Shown piece by piece: positions 22,604 to 33,574 of a stretch of 64,000 nt of DNA. Origin of the DNA: Carettochelys insculpta (Eukaryota; Chordata; Testudines; Carettochelyidae); assembly GCF_033958435.1 (NCBI RefSeq), contig NC_134160.1, forward strand, positions 13,689,001 through 13,753,000. The letters are read 5' to 3'. A program made the translations under genes and the position numbers. The notes under the pieces are model-generated. The model did not search any database and was not told the DNA's origin. It was given only the letters and a program-made list of their open reading frames with translations. Positions within the stretch are counted from its first letter, which is position 1, and each line of letters opens with the position of its first letter.

Positions 22604-22930
22604 CTAAACAGTAACAAGTCTCCAGGACCAGATGGCATTCACCCAAGGGTTCTGAAAGAACGCAAATGTGAAATTGCAGAGCTATTAATGGTGGTCTGTA
22701 ACCTATCCTTTAAATCAGCTTCGGTAGCCAATGACTGGAAGACAGCTAACATAACACCAATATTTAAAAAGGGATCTAGAGGAGACCCTGGCAATTACAG
22801 ACCGGTAAGTCTAACGTCGGTACCTGGCAAATTAGTAGAAACAGTAGTGAAGAATAAAATTGTCAGACACGTAGAAGAACATGATTTGTTGGGCAAAAGT
22901 CAGCATCGTTTCTGTAGAGGGAAGTTGTGT
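22604..22930 (+). mobile_element. CR1 copy A, left part
   Basis: 5'-truncated CR1 starting at [14 protein letters not shown] within the RT domain. It is open through [36 protein letters not shown] and QHRFCRGKLC, then stops where CR1 B was inserted. It begins inside the transposase coding sequence of HD. Confidence 0.92.
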
Positions 22931-23126
22931 AAGAACATAAGAACATAAGAATTGCCATACTGGGTCAGACCAAAGGTCCATCCTGCCCAGCATCCCATCT
23001 GCCGACGGTGGCCAATGCCAGGTGCCCCAGAGAAGGAGAACAGAAGACAATGATCAAGTGATTTATCTCCTGCCATCCATCTCCTGCCCTTGTTCTGAAG
23101 GCTAGGGCACCATACTTTACCCCTAG

Positions 23127-26100
23127 CTAATAGCCATTTATGGACCTAACCTGCAAAAATTTATCAAGCTCTTTTTTAAACCCTAATAGAGTCCTGGCCT
23201 TCACAGCCTCCTCGGGCAAGGAGTTCCACAGGTTGACTGTGCGCTGTGTGAAGAAAAATTTCCTTTTATTAGTTTTGAACCTACTACCCATCAATTTCAT
23301 TTGGTGTCCCCTAGTTCTTGTATTATGGGAAAAGGTAAATAATTTTTCTATATTCACTTTCTCCACACCATTCATGATTTTATATACCTCTATCATATCG
23401 CCCCTCAATCGCCTCTTTTCCAAACTGAAAAGTCCCAGTCTCTCTAGCCTCTCCCCATATGGGACCCGTTCCAAGCCCCTAATCATCTTAGTCGCCCTTT
23501 TCTGAACCTTTTCTAATGCCAATATATCTTTTTTGAGGTGAGGAGACCACAGCTGCACGCAGTACTCAAGATGTGGGCGTACCATAGTTTTATATAGGGG
23601 AAGTATGATATCTTTTGTCTTATTATCGATCCCTTTTTTAATAATTCCTAACATCCTATTTGCCTTACTAACTGCCGCTGCACACTGCGTGGATGTCTTC
23701 AGAGAACTATCCACTATAACTCCAAGATCCCTTTCCTGATCTGTCGTAGCTAAATTTGACCCCATCATGTAGTACGTGTAATTTGGGTTATTTTTTCCAA
23801 CATGCATTACCTTACACTTACCCACATTAAATTTCATTTGCCATTTTGCTGCCCAATCACTCAGTTTGCTGAGATCTTTTTGTAGTTCTTCACAATCCCT
23901 TTTGGTTTTGACTGTCCTGAACAACTTGGTGTCATCTGCAAACTTTGCCACCTCACTGCTTACCTCATTTTCTAGATCATTGATGAACAAGTTGAACAGG
24001 ATCGGTCCCAGGACTGACCCCTGGGGAACACCACTAGTTACCCTCCTCCATTGTGAAAATTTACCATTTATTCCCACCCTTTGTTTTCTGTCTTTTAACC
24101 AATTCCCGATCCATGAAAGGATCTTTCCTCCTATCCCATGACCACCTAATTTACATAAAAGCCTTTGGTGTGGGACCGTGTCAAAGGCTTTCTGGAAATC
24201 TAGGTATATTATGTCCACTGGGTGCCCCTTGTCCGCATGTTTATTAACCCCTTCAAAGAATTCTAATAGATTAGTTAGACACGACTTCCCTCTGCAGAAA
24301 CCATGCTGACTTTTGCCCAACAATTCGTGCTCTTCTACGTGCCTTGCAATTTTATTCTTTACTAGTGTTTCTACTAATTTGCCTGGTACTGATGTTAAAC
24401 TTATCGGTCTATAATTGCCAGGGTCTCCTCTAGAGCCTTTTTTAAATATTGGCGTTATATTGGCCGTCTTCCAGTCATTTGGTACCAAAGTGGATTTAAA
24501 GGATAGGTTACAAACCACTGTTAATAACTCCGCAATTTCACATTTGAGTTCTTTCAGAACCCTTGGGTGAATACCGTCTGGTCCTGGAGACTTGTTACTA
24601 TTCAGCTTATCAATTAACTCCAAAACCTCCTCTAATGTCACTTCAATCTGAGTGAGTTCCTCAGATTTGTCACCTAAAAAGGCTGGCTCAGATTTAGGAA
24701 CCTCTGTAACATCCTCAGCCGTGAAGACTGAAGCAAGGAAATCATTTAATCGCTCCGCAATGGCACTGTCTTCCTTGATCGCTCCTTTTATATCTTTATC
24801 GTCCAAGGGCCCCACTGCTTTTTTAGCGGGCTTCCTGATTCTAATGTATTTAAAAAACATTTTACTATCGTTTTTTGAATTTTTGGCTAGCTGTTCCTCA
24901 AAATCTTTTTTGGCTTTTCTTACTACATTATGACATTTAATTTGGGAGTGTTTATGTTCCTTTCTATTTTCCTCACTAGGATTTGACTTCCACTTTTTAA
25001 AAGCTGCCCTTTTCTCTCTCACTGCCTTTTCAACATGGCTGTTTAGCCATGGTGGTTCTTTGTTAGGTGTCTTAGGCTACGTCTACACGTGAAGCCAACA
25101 TCGAAATAGGCTATTTCGATGAATAACGTCTACACGTCCTCCAGGGCTGGCAACGTTGATGTTCAACTTCGACGTTGCGCGGCACCACATCGAAATAGGC
25201 GCTGCGAGGGTACGTCTACACGCCAAAGTAGCACACATCGAAATAAGGGTGCCAGGCACAGCTGCAGACAGGGTCACAGGGCGGACTCAACAGCAAGCCG
25301 CTCCCTCAAAGGGCCCCTCCCAGACACAGTTGCACTAAACAACACAAGATCCACAGAGCCGACAACTGGTTGCAGACCCTGTGCATGCAGCATGGATCCC
25401 CATCTGCGTCAGCAGCAGCCAGAAGCCCTGGGCTAAGGGCTGCTGCCCATGGTGACCATAGAGCCCCGCAGGGGCTGGAGAGAGAGCATCTCTCAACCCC
25501 CCAGCTGATGGCCGCCATGGAGGACCCGGCAATTTCGACGTTGCGGGACGCGGATCGTCTACACGGTCCCTACTTCGACGTTGAACGTCGAAGTAGGGCG
25601 CTATTCCGATCCCCTCATGGGGTTAGCGACTTCGACGTCTCGCCGCCTAACGTCGAAGTTAACTTCGAAATAGCGCCCGACGTGTGTAGCCGCGACGGGC
25701 GCTATTTCGAAGTCAGTGCCCCTACTTCGAAGTAGCGTGCAAGTGTAGACACAGCTTTACTGTGTTTTTTTATTTGGGGTATACATTTAAGTTGGGCCTC
25801 TAGTATGGTGTCTTTAAGCAGTTTCCATGCAGCTTCCAGGGATTTTAGTTTAACTACTCTACCTTTTAGTTTCTGTTTAACTAGCTTCCTCATTTTAGTG
25901 TAATTCCCCTTTTCGAAATTAAATGCCAGAGTGTTTGACCGCTGCGGTGTTCTTCCCAACACAGGAATATTAAAAGTTATTATATTGTGGGCACTATTTC
26001 CAAGCAGTCCAGTAACAGTTACCTCTTGGACCAGATCCTGCGTTCCAGTCAAGACTAGATCGAGAATTGACTCTCCCCTTGTGGGTTCCTGTACTAGCTG

Positions 26101-26709
26101 CTCCAAGAAGCAGTCATTTAAGGCATCAAGAAATTTAATCTCTGAATCCCGTCCTGAGGTGACATGCACCCAATCAATATGGGGATAATTGAAATCTCCT
26201 ATTATTACTGTGTTTTTTATTTTGATAGCCTCTCTAATCTCCCTTAACATTTCAGCATCACTATCACTGTCCTGGTTAGGTGGTCAGTAATATATTCCTA
26301 ATGCCATATTCATATTAGAGAAATGAATTGTTATCCATAATGATTCTATGGAACATTTTGATTCCTTTAGGATTTTTGCTTCATTTGCTTCTATATTATC
26401 CTTCACATATAGTACCACTCCGCCACCTGCACGACCTGTTCTGTCTTTCCGATATAATTTATATCCCGGTATGATAGTGTCCCACTGATTGTCCTCATTC
26501 CACCATGTTTCTGAGATGCCTATTATGTCAACTTCCTCCTTTGATATGAGGTACTCCAGTTCACCCATCTTATTAGACAGACTCCTAGCATTAGTGTAAA
26601 AGCACATTAAAAAACTACCACTATTTATATGTCCGCCTTTCACAGACGCTTTGGATTTTTTTATATGCGATTGTTTCACATCTGATCTTGCCCATATATT
26701 ATTTCCCAC
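23127..26709 (-). pseudogene. CR1 B ORF2: endonuclease and reverse transcriptase
   Basis: ORF2 encodes an APE-type endonuclease followed by RT, which nick the target and prime reverse transcription on it. The first part (26709-26284) holds TNARSLSNKM and IIGISETWW. A single TGA at the codon after GIYY breaks it; the frame resumes as PPNQDSD, GDFNYPHIDW and EPTRGESILD. The SDH motif reads NSAH, so its Asp is replaced by Ala. MITE-4 then interrupts the frame. From 25022 down, 631 codons are open: linker, [23 protein letters not shown] (about 275-285), [10 protein letters not shown] (331-340), FADD active site (361-364), VMHVGKNNP and C-terminal [18 protein letters not shown]. Excising MITE-4 with one TTA restores the frame. 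Confidence 0.93.
25075..25756 (+). mobile_element. MITE-4, 682-bp Harbinger derivative inside CR1 B ORF2
   Basis: Ends GGCTACGTCTACACGTG and AGTGTAGACACAGCT. TTA is duplicated exactly at 25072-25074 and 25757-25759. It is the same length as MITE-1 and nearly identical by eye. It retains the transposase ATG and first codons (MDPHLRQQQPEALG near 25392). It is the innermost layer of the nest. Confidence 0.93.
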
Positions 26710-26819
26710 GTTCCCTATCTGACTAACTTCTAGGGAATCCCTATCTATGGAGCCTCGTGTAAGAGAAGTCTCCGTCCGATCCAGGTGCTCCCCCGCACCA
26801 ATCAGCTTTCCCCCACCTC

Positions 26820-27443
26820 TTAGTTTAAAAACTGCTCTACGACCTTTTTAATGTTTAATGCCAGCAGTCTGGATCCACCTTGATTTAGGTGGAGCCCATC
26901 ATTCCTGTATAGGCTCCCCCTACCCCAAAAGTGTCCCCAGTTCCTAATAAATCTAAACCCCTCTTCCCTACACCATCGTCTCATCCACGCATTGAGACTC
27001 TGAAGTTCTGCCTGTCTATCTGGCCCTGCGCGTGGAACTGGAAGCATTTCAGAGAATGCCACCATAGATGTTCTGGATTTCAGTCTCTTTCCTAGTAACC
27101 TAAATTTGGCCTCCAGAACATCTCTTCTACCCTTCCCAATGTCATTGGTACCAACATGTACCACGATGACCGGCTCCTCCTCAGCACTGCCCATAAGTCT
27201 GTCTAGATGCCTCGAGAGATCCGCAACCTTCGCACCAGGCAGGCAAGTCACCATATGGTTCTCCCGGTCATCACAAATCCAACTATCTATATTTCTAATG
27301 ATCGAATCCCCCACTACTAAAACCTGCTTCTTCCTAACAGCTGGTGCTCCCTCCCACGGAGAAGTATCCTCGGCATGAGAGGATACAATAGCACCCTCTG
27401 GAAGGAGGGTCCCAACTATGGGATGGTTTCCCTCTGCTCCCAT
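26820..27443 (-). CDS. CR1 B ORF1, SGNH-type esterase domain
   Basis: 207 codons without a break. The SGNH-hydrolase blocks are in order: VLVVGDSIIRN with nucleophile Ser at 47, VVHVGTNDIG (98-101 GTND) and DGLHLN (182-185, Asp and His of the catalytic set). Esterase-type ORF1 proteins are known in CR1/L2-group LINEs and are thought to act in the RNP, with lipid-ester activity shown for some. The frame also opens upstream of the chosen Met for about 20 codons (to about 27505, containing DSPDAVTEDERL), so the real protein was longer and is probably 5'-truncated. No gag-like zinc knuckle or PHD finger is visible in what remains. ORF2 follows about 110 bp downstream. Confidence 0.85.
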   Translation of the reverse strand: MGAEGNHPIVGTLLPEGAIVSSHAEDTSPWEGAPAVRKKQVLVVGDSIIRNIDSWICDDRENHMVTCLPGAKVADLSRHLDRLMGSAEEEPVIVVHVGTNDIGKGRRDVLEAKFRLLGKRLKSRTSMVAFSEMLPVPRAGPDRQAELQSLNAWMRRWCREEGFRFIRNWGHFWGRGSLYRNDGLHLNQGGSRLLALNIKKVVEQFLN

Positions 27444-27528
27444 TGACTGCTCTCCTTCCCTGAGCCTTTCATCCTCCGTAACAGCATCAGGACTGTCAGA
27501 TTGTCAGGACTGTCAGGACTGTCAGTGT

Positions 27529-28852
27529 CTTACTAATCTATTAGAGTTCTTTGAAGGAGTTAACAAACATGCAGATGTGGGGATCCAGTGGACGTAATAT
27601 ACTTAGATTTCTAGAAAGCCTTTGACAAGGTCCCTCACCAAAGGCTCTTATGTAAATTAGGTGGTCATGGGATAGGAGGAAAAATCCTTTCATGGACTGG
27701 AAACTGTTTAAAAGACAGGAAACAAAGGGTTGGAATAAATGGTAAATTTTCACAATGGAGGCGGGTAACTGGTGGTGTTCCCCAAGGGTCAGTCCTGGGA
27801 CCAATCCTGTTCTACTTTTTCATCAATGATAGAGGAAGGGGTAAGCAGTGAGGTGGCAAAGTTTGCAGATGATACCAAGCTGTTCAGGATAGTCAAAACC
27901 AAAGTAGATTGTGAAAAACTTCAAAAAGATCTCACCAAACTGAGTGATTGGGAAGCAAAATGGCAAGCAAATGAAATTTAATGTGGGTAAGTGTAAGGTA
28001 ATGCACATTGGGAAAAATAACCCCAATTATACATACAATGTGATGGTGGCAAATTTAGATACAACAGATCAGGAAAGGGATCTTGGAATTATAGTGGATA
28101 GTTCTCTGAAAACATGCACGCAGTGTGCAGCGGCAGTCAGTATAGCAAATAGGATGTTAGGAATTATTTAAAAAGGGATAGAGAATAAGACGAATATCAT
28201 ACGTCCCCTATATAAAACTATGGTACGCCCACATCTTGAGTACTGCATGCAGATGTGGTCTCCTCACCTCAAAAAAGATTTACTGGCATTAGGAAAAGGG
28301 CAACTAAAATGATTAAGAGTTTGGAAAGGGTCCCATATGAGGAGAGGCTAGAGAGACTGGGACTTTTCAGTCTAGAAAAGAAGAGACTGAGGGGCGATAT
28401 GATAGAGGTATATAAAATCATGAATGGTGTGGAGAAAGTGAATACAGAAACGTTATTTACTTGTTCCCATAATATAAGAACTAGAGGACGCCAAATGAAA
28501 TTAATGGGTAGTAGGTTCAAAACTAATAAAATAAAATTTTTCTTCACACAGCGCACAGTCAACCTGTGGAACTCCTTGCCGGAGAAGGCTGTGAAGACCA
28601 GCACTGTAACAGGGTTTAAAATAGAGCTTGATAAATTTTTGGAGCTTAGGTCCATAAACGGCTATTAGCTTAGGGTAAAGTATGATGCCCCTAGCCTTTA
28701 GTCAAAGGCTGGAGACAGATGGCAGGAGACAAATCGCTTGATCATTGTCTTTGGTTCACTTCCTCTGGGGCAGCTGGCACTGGCCACTGTCGGCAGACAG
28801 GATACTGGGCTGGATGGACCTTTGGTCTGACCCGGTATGGCCGTTCTTATGG
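27529..28852 (+). mobile_element. CR1 copy A, right part with 3' UTR
   Basis: Continues copy A after the CR1 B insertion: [16 protein letters not shown], a DF-stop-KAFD lesion (CAG to TAG), then frameshifts, [22 protein letters not shown] and the final [14 protein letters not shown] to RSINGY at 28668. The 3' UTR (CAAAGGCTGGAGACAGATGG, then TGGGCTGGATGGACCTTTGG) ends GGCCGTTCTTATG at 28852. Harbinger sequence resumes immediately. Confidence 0.92.
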
Positions 28853-29936
28853 TCGGTTTGGAGTGGGAAAAGCCACGGTCGGGGCCATCATCATGGAGGT
28901 AAGGAGGTCTGGGCACGCACCCACTGGGGGGTGGGGAGGTGGGGTATGGGGCCGGGGAGGGAGGGGCACCAGGGAGTGAAGGGCGTGGCAGGGGGGTGTA
29001 CCCGGGTAGGTGCCCGGGAGGGGAGCCTGGGGGGAGGGACCTGGGGCACCCTGCACACCCTCATGGGTGCCTGTGTTCCCTCCCCCCAGGCGATGCATGC
29101 ACTTAACACCATGCTGCTCTAGAGGGTTGTCCGACTCGGGGACCTGGACACAGCCATCGCCAGATTTGCCGCCATAGGGTTCCCAAACTGCTTCAGGGCC
29201 CTGGATGGGACCCACATCCCCATCTCCGCCCCAGACCACAGCGGAGGAAGATACATAAACTGTAGGGGCTACCAATCCATGGTCCTGCAGGCCATGGTGA
29301 ACAGTCGGGGGCGCTTCCAGGACACATATGTAGGTTGGCCCGGCTGCACACACGACGCCCATGTTTTTAGGAACTCAGGCCTATGCCACCAGCTGGAGGC
29401 AGGGACCTACATCCCCCAGAGGGAGAAGCCTCTGGGGGACACCACCATGCCCCTCTGCCTCGTGGCAGACGTAGCTTACCCATTCCAGCCCTGGCTCATG
29501 CACCCGTACGCTGGCCACCTCAACGCCAGTCAGGAGTGGTTCAACACCCGCCTGAACCATGCCCACCAGGTGGTGGAGAGTACCTTCGGCCATCTGAAGG
29601 GCTGCTGGCGGTGCCTCCTTGCCCGACTGGACGTCAGCTCCAAAACATCCCCCAGGTTGTGGGCACGTGCTGCACGCTTCACAACATTGTCGAGAGCAAG
29701 GGGGAGGCTTTTGTCCAGGGGTGGGCAGTCGATGCTGGCACAGGCTTCCCCCAGCTGGCCGCCGCACCCAGCGGCCAAGCCCACCGTGAGGGGCTACGGG
29801 TCCACGATGACCTGTGGGCCCACTTAGATCAGGGAGACCCCTGAGCACCTCCCTGGTCTTCCCACACTGCGCGCACACTGCCCCTAACACCTGCATGCCA
29901 CCCCTCCAACAAGCACACGCCTCCAGTTATTTGGAA

Positions 29937-29942
29937 AATAAA
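29937..29942 (+). terminator. AATAAA signal after HD transposase
   Basis: AATAAA about 95 bp past the transposase stop, followed by a T run. Confidence 0.6.
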
Positions 29943-30119
29943 ACCTTTTTTTTTTAAAACTGCTAACTTTGTTTTGTGCACAGCAGACACTGCAACCAAT
30001 ATACAAAGGGGGACAACTATATACATGGGGGACAGCTAGGCAAATGGGGGCCCGGCGGATGGCTCGGCTGTTGGCCCATCAGTCTGGGATGGGGGTAAAG
30101 GGCCATGACCCCCTGCTGG

Positions 30120-31665
30120 GTACAGCTCACAAACCCCACCCTCCCCCCGTGTCCGCGTCCCCGGCATGGCCAGCTGGGGGCTGGGAGGACCGGCAAGTAC
30201 AGCCAGGATGCCTCCACTGGCCGGTCTTCAGCCCCAGTCGGCTCTGGTCCTGAGGAGATGGCAGGCGGCACAGGAGGTGGGGTGGCAGGCGGCGAGGTAG
30301 GTGGGGTGGCAGGCGGCGAGGCAGGTGGGGCGGCAGGTGGTGCGGGGGGGCGGGAATTGGGTGGAGAGGTGGGGAGGGTGGCCCGGGCGTGGCAGGGGCG
30401 GGAGCCGGGCAACGGCCTCCCGGATCAACCCGGCTATGTCCCGGAAGACCCCCATGAAATTCTCCCACACTGCCCACTGCCAGGTGGACTCCTCCCACTC
30501 AAAGCGGAGTCTCTCCTCTGCTACCTCTGTCTGCCGCTGGAGCGCTACCAGGAGCTGGAGGTCCACAGGGGTCATCCCCAGGGCCCGGCAGTGGCGGGAC
30601 CGTCCTGCTGGCCTTGCGGGTGTCTCCGGGTGCTGGCGGTGGCTGACCTCTGGTGGGCTGTCGGGAATGATGGAGGGTGCCTGGCTGCCAGGGGCATCGG
30701 ATGGTGCATCTGCAGAGAGGGAGAGAGGGAGGGGAAGGCTATTAGTACAGTGCCCTGGTCTGTGGCCCATTCCTCCCGCCCCACCCCTTGGGTTCTGGGT
30801 CTCCATCCCCATTGATGGGTGTGATGTCCCTGTTGGCTGTCCCTATTGCATGGTCCCACTGCTCCTGGGATTAGGGCACAATGCTGTCCATGGGTGTGGG
30901 TGCTGACGGGCGCTGATGACTGTGCTGCCATCCTGGGACTGTGCGGTGGCTGGGCGGTTGTGAGTTGGGGTCTGCTGGGGGTGTGTGAGGCTCCCGGTTG
31001 TGTCTGGTGCCCCTGCCCCATAGCCTGTGTGTGTGTGCTCTGTGGGATACATACCTGACCATCCATTGCTGCAGTCGGGAGAGCCTGGTGGGCGGACGCT
31101 TGGCTGGTGCTCCGGGAGGGGAGGTCTATGAGGAGCCCCTCATCTTTGCTGCTGTCCCGAGGGGGGTGTTCCTTGGGCGGGCCCCTAGGTGTGGGGCTGG
31201 CCTCCAGGCCAGACTCTGGTTCCGAGGCCTGCTGGGGCTCTTTGGCCGTGGTGTCAAGGGTGGCTGCAGGGAAGGAGGTGTCCCAGGGGCCCAGGATGGC
31301 TCCGAGCTCCCTGTAATAGGGTCAAGTGGCGAGGGCAGCCCCAGACCAGCTGGCCGAGTCCCAGGTCCAGGCGTACCCCTGCCACAACTCCTTCACCTTA
31401 CTCCAGACGTGATCTGGAGTGCAGGCAGGGTGACCCCGGGCAGCCAGGCCCTCAGCCAGTTGGGTGAACACTTCTGCATTCCGCTGCTTGCTCCCCATCA
31501 CGTAGAGCACCTCCTCTTCACCCAGAGCCCCAGCAGGTCTTGGAGCTCAGCCTCCAACCAGGAGGGCCCCCGCCTCTTTTTGGCCCCCCACTTGGCTGCC
31601 GGGGGCACCTGGATCCCCTCAGGAGGGGAGCCCTGGGACAGCTTGGGAGGCTGGCTCGATGCCAT
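30120..31665 (-). pseudogene. Harbinger SANT/Myb-like gene, nearly complete (HD)
   Basis: The start ATG at 31665 gives MASSQPPKLSQGSPPEG. The SANT domain follows: RGPSWLEAELQDLLGLW, then a one-base frameshift, then EEEVLYVMGSKQRNAEVFTQ, LAEGLAARGHP and VWSKVKELWQGYAW. A stop replaces Cys in ALAT-stop-PYYREL. Exon 1 ends after SRSTSQASAHQALPTAAMDGQ... at a GT donor, and the intron spans 30710-31054. Exon 2 (from 30709) has DAPSDAPGSQAPSIIPDSPP, LQLLVALQRQTEVAEERLRF, WQWAVWENFMGVFRDIAGL and a long Pro-rich tail with four or five similar PPHLPRRL-type units in another frame. The lesions are few, so this is one of the best templates for the second gene. The exact 3' end is uncertain. Confidence 0.82.
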
Positions 31666-32100
31666 GGCTGGTGGCAGTGCAGATCGGGGCCTCTAGAAAA
31701 CGTGCAGGGCTAGCACGTGCGTGTGCTGCTCCCTGAACACTCTCAGCTTCCTGCCACAGGAAATCTGAGTCTGTGGTGCGTTAAAGGCTGCTGCGCATGG
31801 GGATCATAAAGCCCCGCAGGGACTGGACAGACCGTCTCAACCCCTCAGCTGATGACTGCCACGGAGGACCCCGCTATTTGGAAGCAGCGGGACACGGATC
31901 GTCTACACACACCCTACTTCGACATTCAAAGTCAAGGTAGGGCGCTATTCCCATCTTCGGATGGGAATAGCGATTTCGATGTCTCACCGCCTAACGTCGA
32001 TTTCAACATCAAAATAGCACACGGCACATGTAGACGCAACGGGTTCTATTTCGACATTGTGCCAGCTACTTCAAAGTAGCTGGCTAGTATGGATGCACCC

Positions 32101-32414
32101 TTAATGTGAAACAGCCTGAGCAGCAGACAATTGCTGGAAATCCCAACTTCCTTATTTTACAGTTTCCAATCCTGCCCCACAGCCATGACAGACAGTTTCT
32201 ATCAGTATTGGCAACATCTGCTCCACTTTTCCTTGAAAATTAGAATCAAAACAATCAAAAGAAAGAGGCAATTTCTTCCTGTGGTGTAAAGTGAGATCAG
32301 AACCTGGCCCAAGACAATGTAAATGCAAGAGTAATCCCACTCACTTCAGTGAAGCAATGGTCAGAACCTGGATGATAGTTTCTGCCTTTGTCATTCTTCA
32401 GTGTATCACACAGA
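32101..32414. other. No recognised feature
   Basis: About 310 bp between HD and a LINE fragment. Nothing was recognised. Confidence 0.5.
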
Positions 32415-32424
32415 AGAGCTCCTT

Positions 32425-32840
32425 CATTCATCATCATCATCATCATCAACAACAACCAAGGGCTCAGCACCTATTGGTGTCCAATTCCTCCCTCACTATT
32501 TCTTTCCATCTTTTCTTGTCCAGTGCAGAGGGGCTTAGTTTCTGTAGACTAGCTCTGTGCCAATCTACTATATCATCTACCCATTCTCTGTGGGGCCTGC
32601 CTCTCCTATTTGCACCATCCATTGTGCTGAATACCAGGGTCTTGATTTTTTGTTCGTAGTTCATTCTGCAGATATGCTCGAATAGCTGTAACTTCCATTG
32701 TATAACCGTCTGTAGTGGGTTCTCTTTCGTATCTTCCTATGTAATTCCTCATTGGTGACCTTCGGCATCCAGCATATTCTGAGGACCTTTCTATAACAAC
32801 TCCTCTTGAATGCCAATATCCTTTCCTTCATTGCTATAGA
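32425..32840 (-). mobile_element. LINE C-terminal fragment with trinucleotide tail (RTE-like)
   Basis: The minus-strand frame 32664-32464 reads YEQKIKTLVFSTMDGANRRG then RPHREWVDDIVDWHRASLQK and RKRWKEIVRE-like text (here DKKRWKEIV). This GRPxREWxDDI...RWKEIV pattern is common at the C-terminus of some non-LTR reverse transcriptases. Directly downstream on the same strand are (GTT)n and (GAT)n runs at 32428-32458, consistent with the short-repeat 3' tails of RTE-clade LINEs. The clade is an inference. Everything upstream of this C-terminal part is degraded or missing. Confidence 0.6.
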
Positions 32841-33574
32841 AAAAAACCTTTGTAAGTGGATTGTGTAACCTCACTGGCAGCCCAAAATGAAATGAGACAC
32901 ACCCATTCCCAAGTGCACTGGGAAGAGATTAATGTGTGGCCCTGAAAGTGGAAGTTTCATTTTGTCCTCAGTGTTCTTGACAGAAGTCATGTTTGTGAAT
33001 CATTCCAACTCTGTTGAAAGCTGAGATGAAGGCTTCTGCCTGTGTATGGAGCGTGAGACAGACAACGCATTGCCCTGTTCTGTTAGAGATAAGGGTGAAA
33101 TATATCAGGCTGCTGGAAAGTGACTGAAAATATAAAATATGCAAAGGGCAAATTGTAAACAACAGCTTGGAGAGAAAACAATTGAAAGTAGCCAGCCCAA
33201 ATGAGAAAAGTCAGACACTATTTAAACACACATACACTGGCCATGTAGAGAGATGCAAGTATTTGCTATGTATGTTTTAGAGATATGTGTTTTATGAAAT
33301 CCGCCCCCCTTCTCAAATTATTGTATGGAGTTTATTTTTCCCAGAGCTTCACAACAGCTCAGTGTGTGACAATGTTCACGCAATACACCATAATGCACTC
33401 ACACTTGGCTCAGTTGGAACGGGAAAGAGCAGCATTTCTTTGCATTATGTCAGTTGTCAAAATAGGCTGTGAAGGCTGGCCAATCACTTTGCTAGGGTTA
33501 CAGATCAGGACCTTGGCATGTTGGCACTGCTAAATAATCACTGGGGGCTGTTGGACTAATACATTCCAAAAGAG
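32841..33574. other. No recognised feature
   Basis: About 730 bp, AT-rich, with no family resemblance noticed. Confidence 0.5.

Larger units (their letters stand above)
22931..27524 (-). mobile_element. CR1 copy B, nearly intact LINE inserted into copy A
   Basis: A minus-strand CR1. Its 3' end lies at 22931, with the terminal microsatellite GAACATAAGAACATAAGAA (plus-strand reading). Its 5' end is near 27524. GTGT flanks it on both sides (22927-22930 and 27525-27528), and joining the flanks restores copy A in frame (GKLC to LTNLLEFF). It carries ORF1 with an esterase domain, a long ORF2, a short 3' UTR, and MITE-4 inside ORF2. The 5' end is probably truncated in or just before ORF1. Confidence 0.93.
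22156..29844 (+). pseudogene. PIF/Harbinger transposase of HD, interrupted by CR1
   Basis: The first part (22156-22603) begins MDL then TAG, followed by a CAG-encoded Gln run. After a frameshift come SSEWWEHLVMQEWDDDMW, TFL-stop-LCQW and TPDSYRSMGHQ. The second part resumes after the CR1 with RFGVGKATVGAIIMEV. The intron is 28899-29089 (GT/AG). After an early stop at 29120, exon 2 is open to 29827, with ALDGTHIPI, GWPGCTHDAHVF and HQVVESTFGHLKG, so all three catalytic acidic residues are present. A frameshift near 29640 precedes the family ending LWAHLDQGDP at 29844. With three in-frame stops, two frameshifts and a 6.2-kb insertion it cannot make transposase. Confidence 0.9.
21786..32100. mobile_element. 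Harbinger HD, full two-gene element split by CR1 insertions
   Basis: Ends GGCTACGTCTACACTAGC (21786) and GCTAGTATGGATGCACCC (to 32100) are imperfect inverted repeats, with CTA before and TTA after. Transposase runs rightward and the SANT gene leftward; they converge near 30 kb. Removing the CR1 block at about 22604-28852 leaves an element of roughly 4.07 kb, similar to HF (3.86 kb) and HI (about 4.1 kb). Arms are of the TTCGAAATAG class, as in the 682/711-bp MITEs. Confidence 0.88.

Noticed and set aside
23140..23505. Open frames on the plus strand opposite CR1 B ORF2
   Set aside because: They are antisense shadows of the reverse transcriptase, which has clear motifs on the minus strand.
25370..25735. 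A 121-codon frame shared by the MITEs (also 7309-7674, 16946-17311, 17660-18025)
   Set aside because: It covers the palindromic SANT-side arm, including the TTCGA motifs. Shared length follows from sequence identity and not from coding constraint.
30105..30815. A 236-codon Gly-rich frame on the plus strand
   Set aside because: It is antisense to exon 2 of the HD SANT gene, whose helical segment is clearly on the minus strand.
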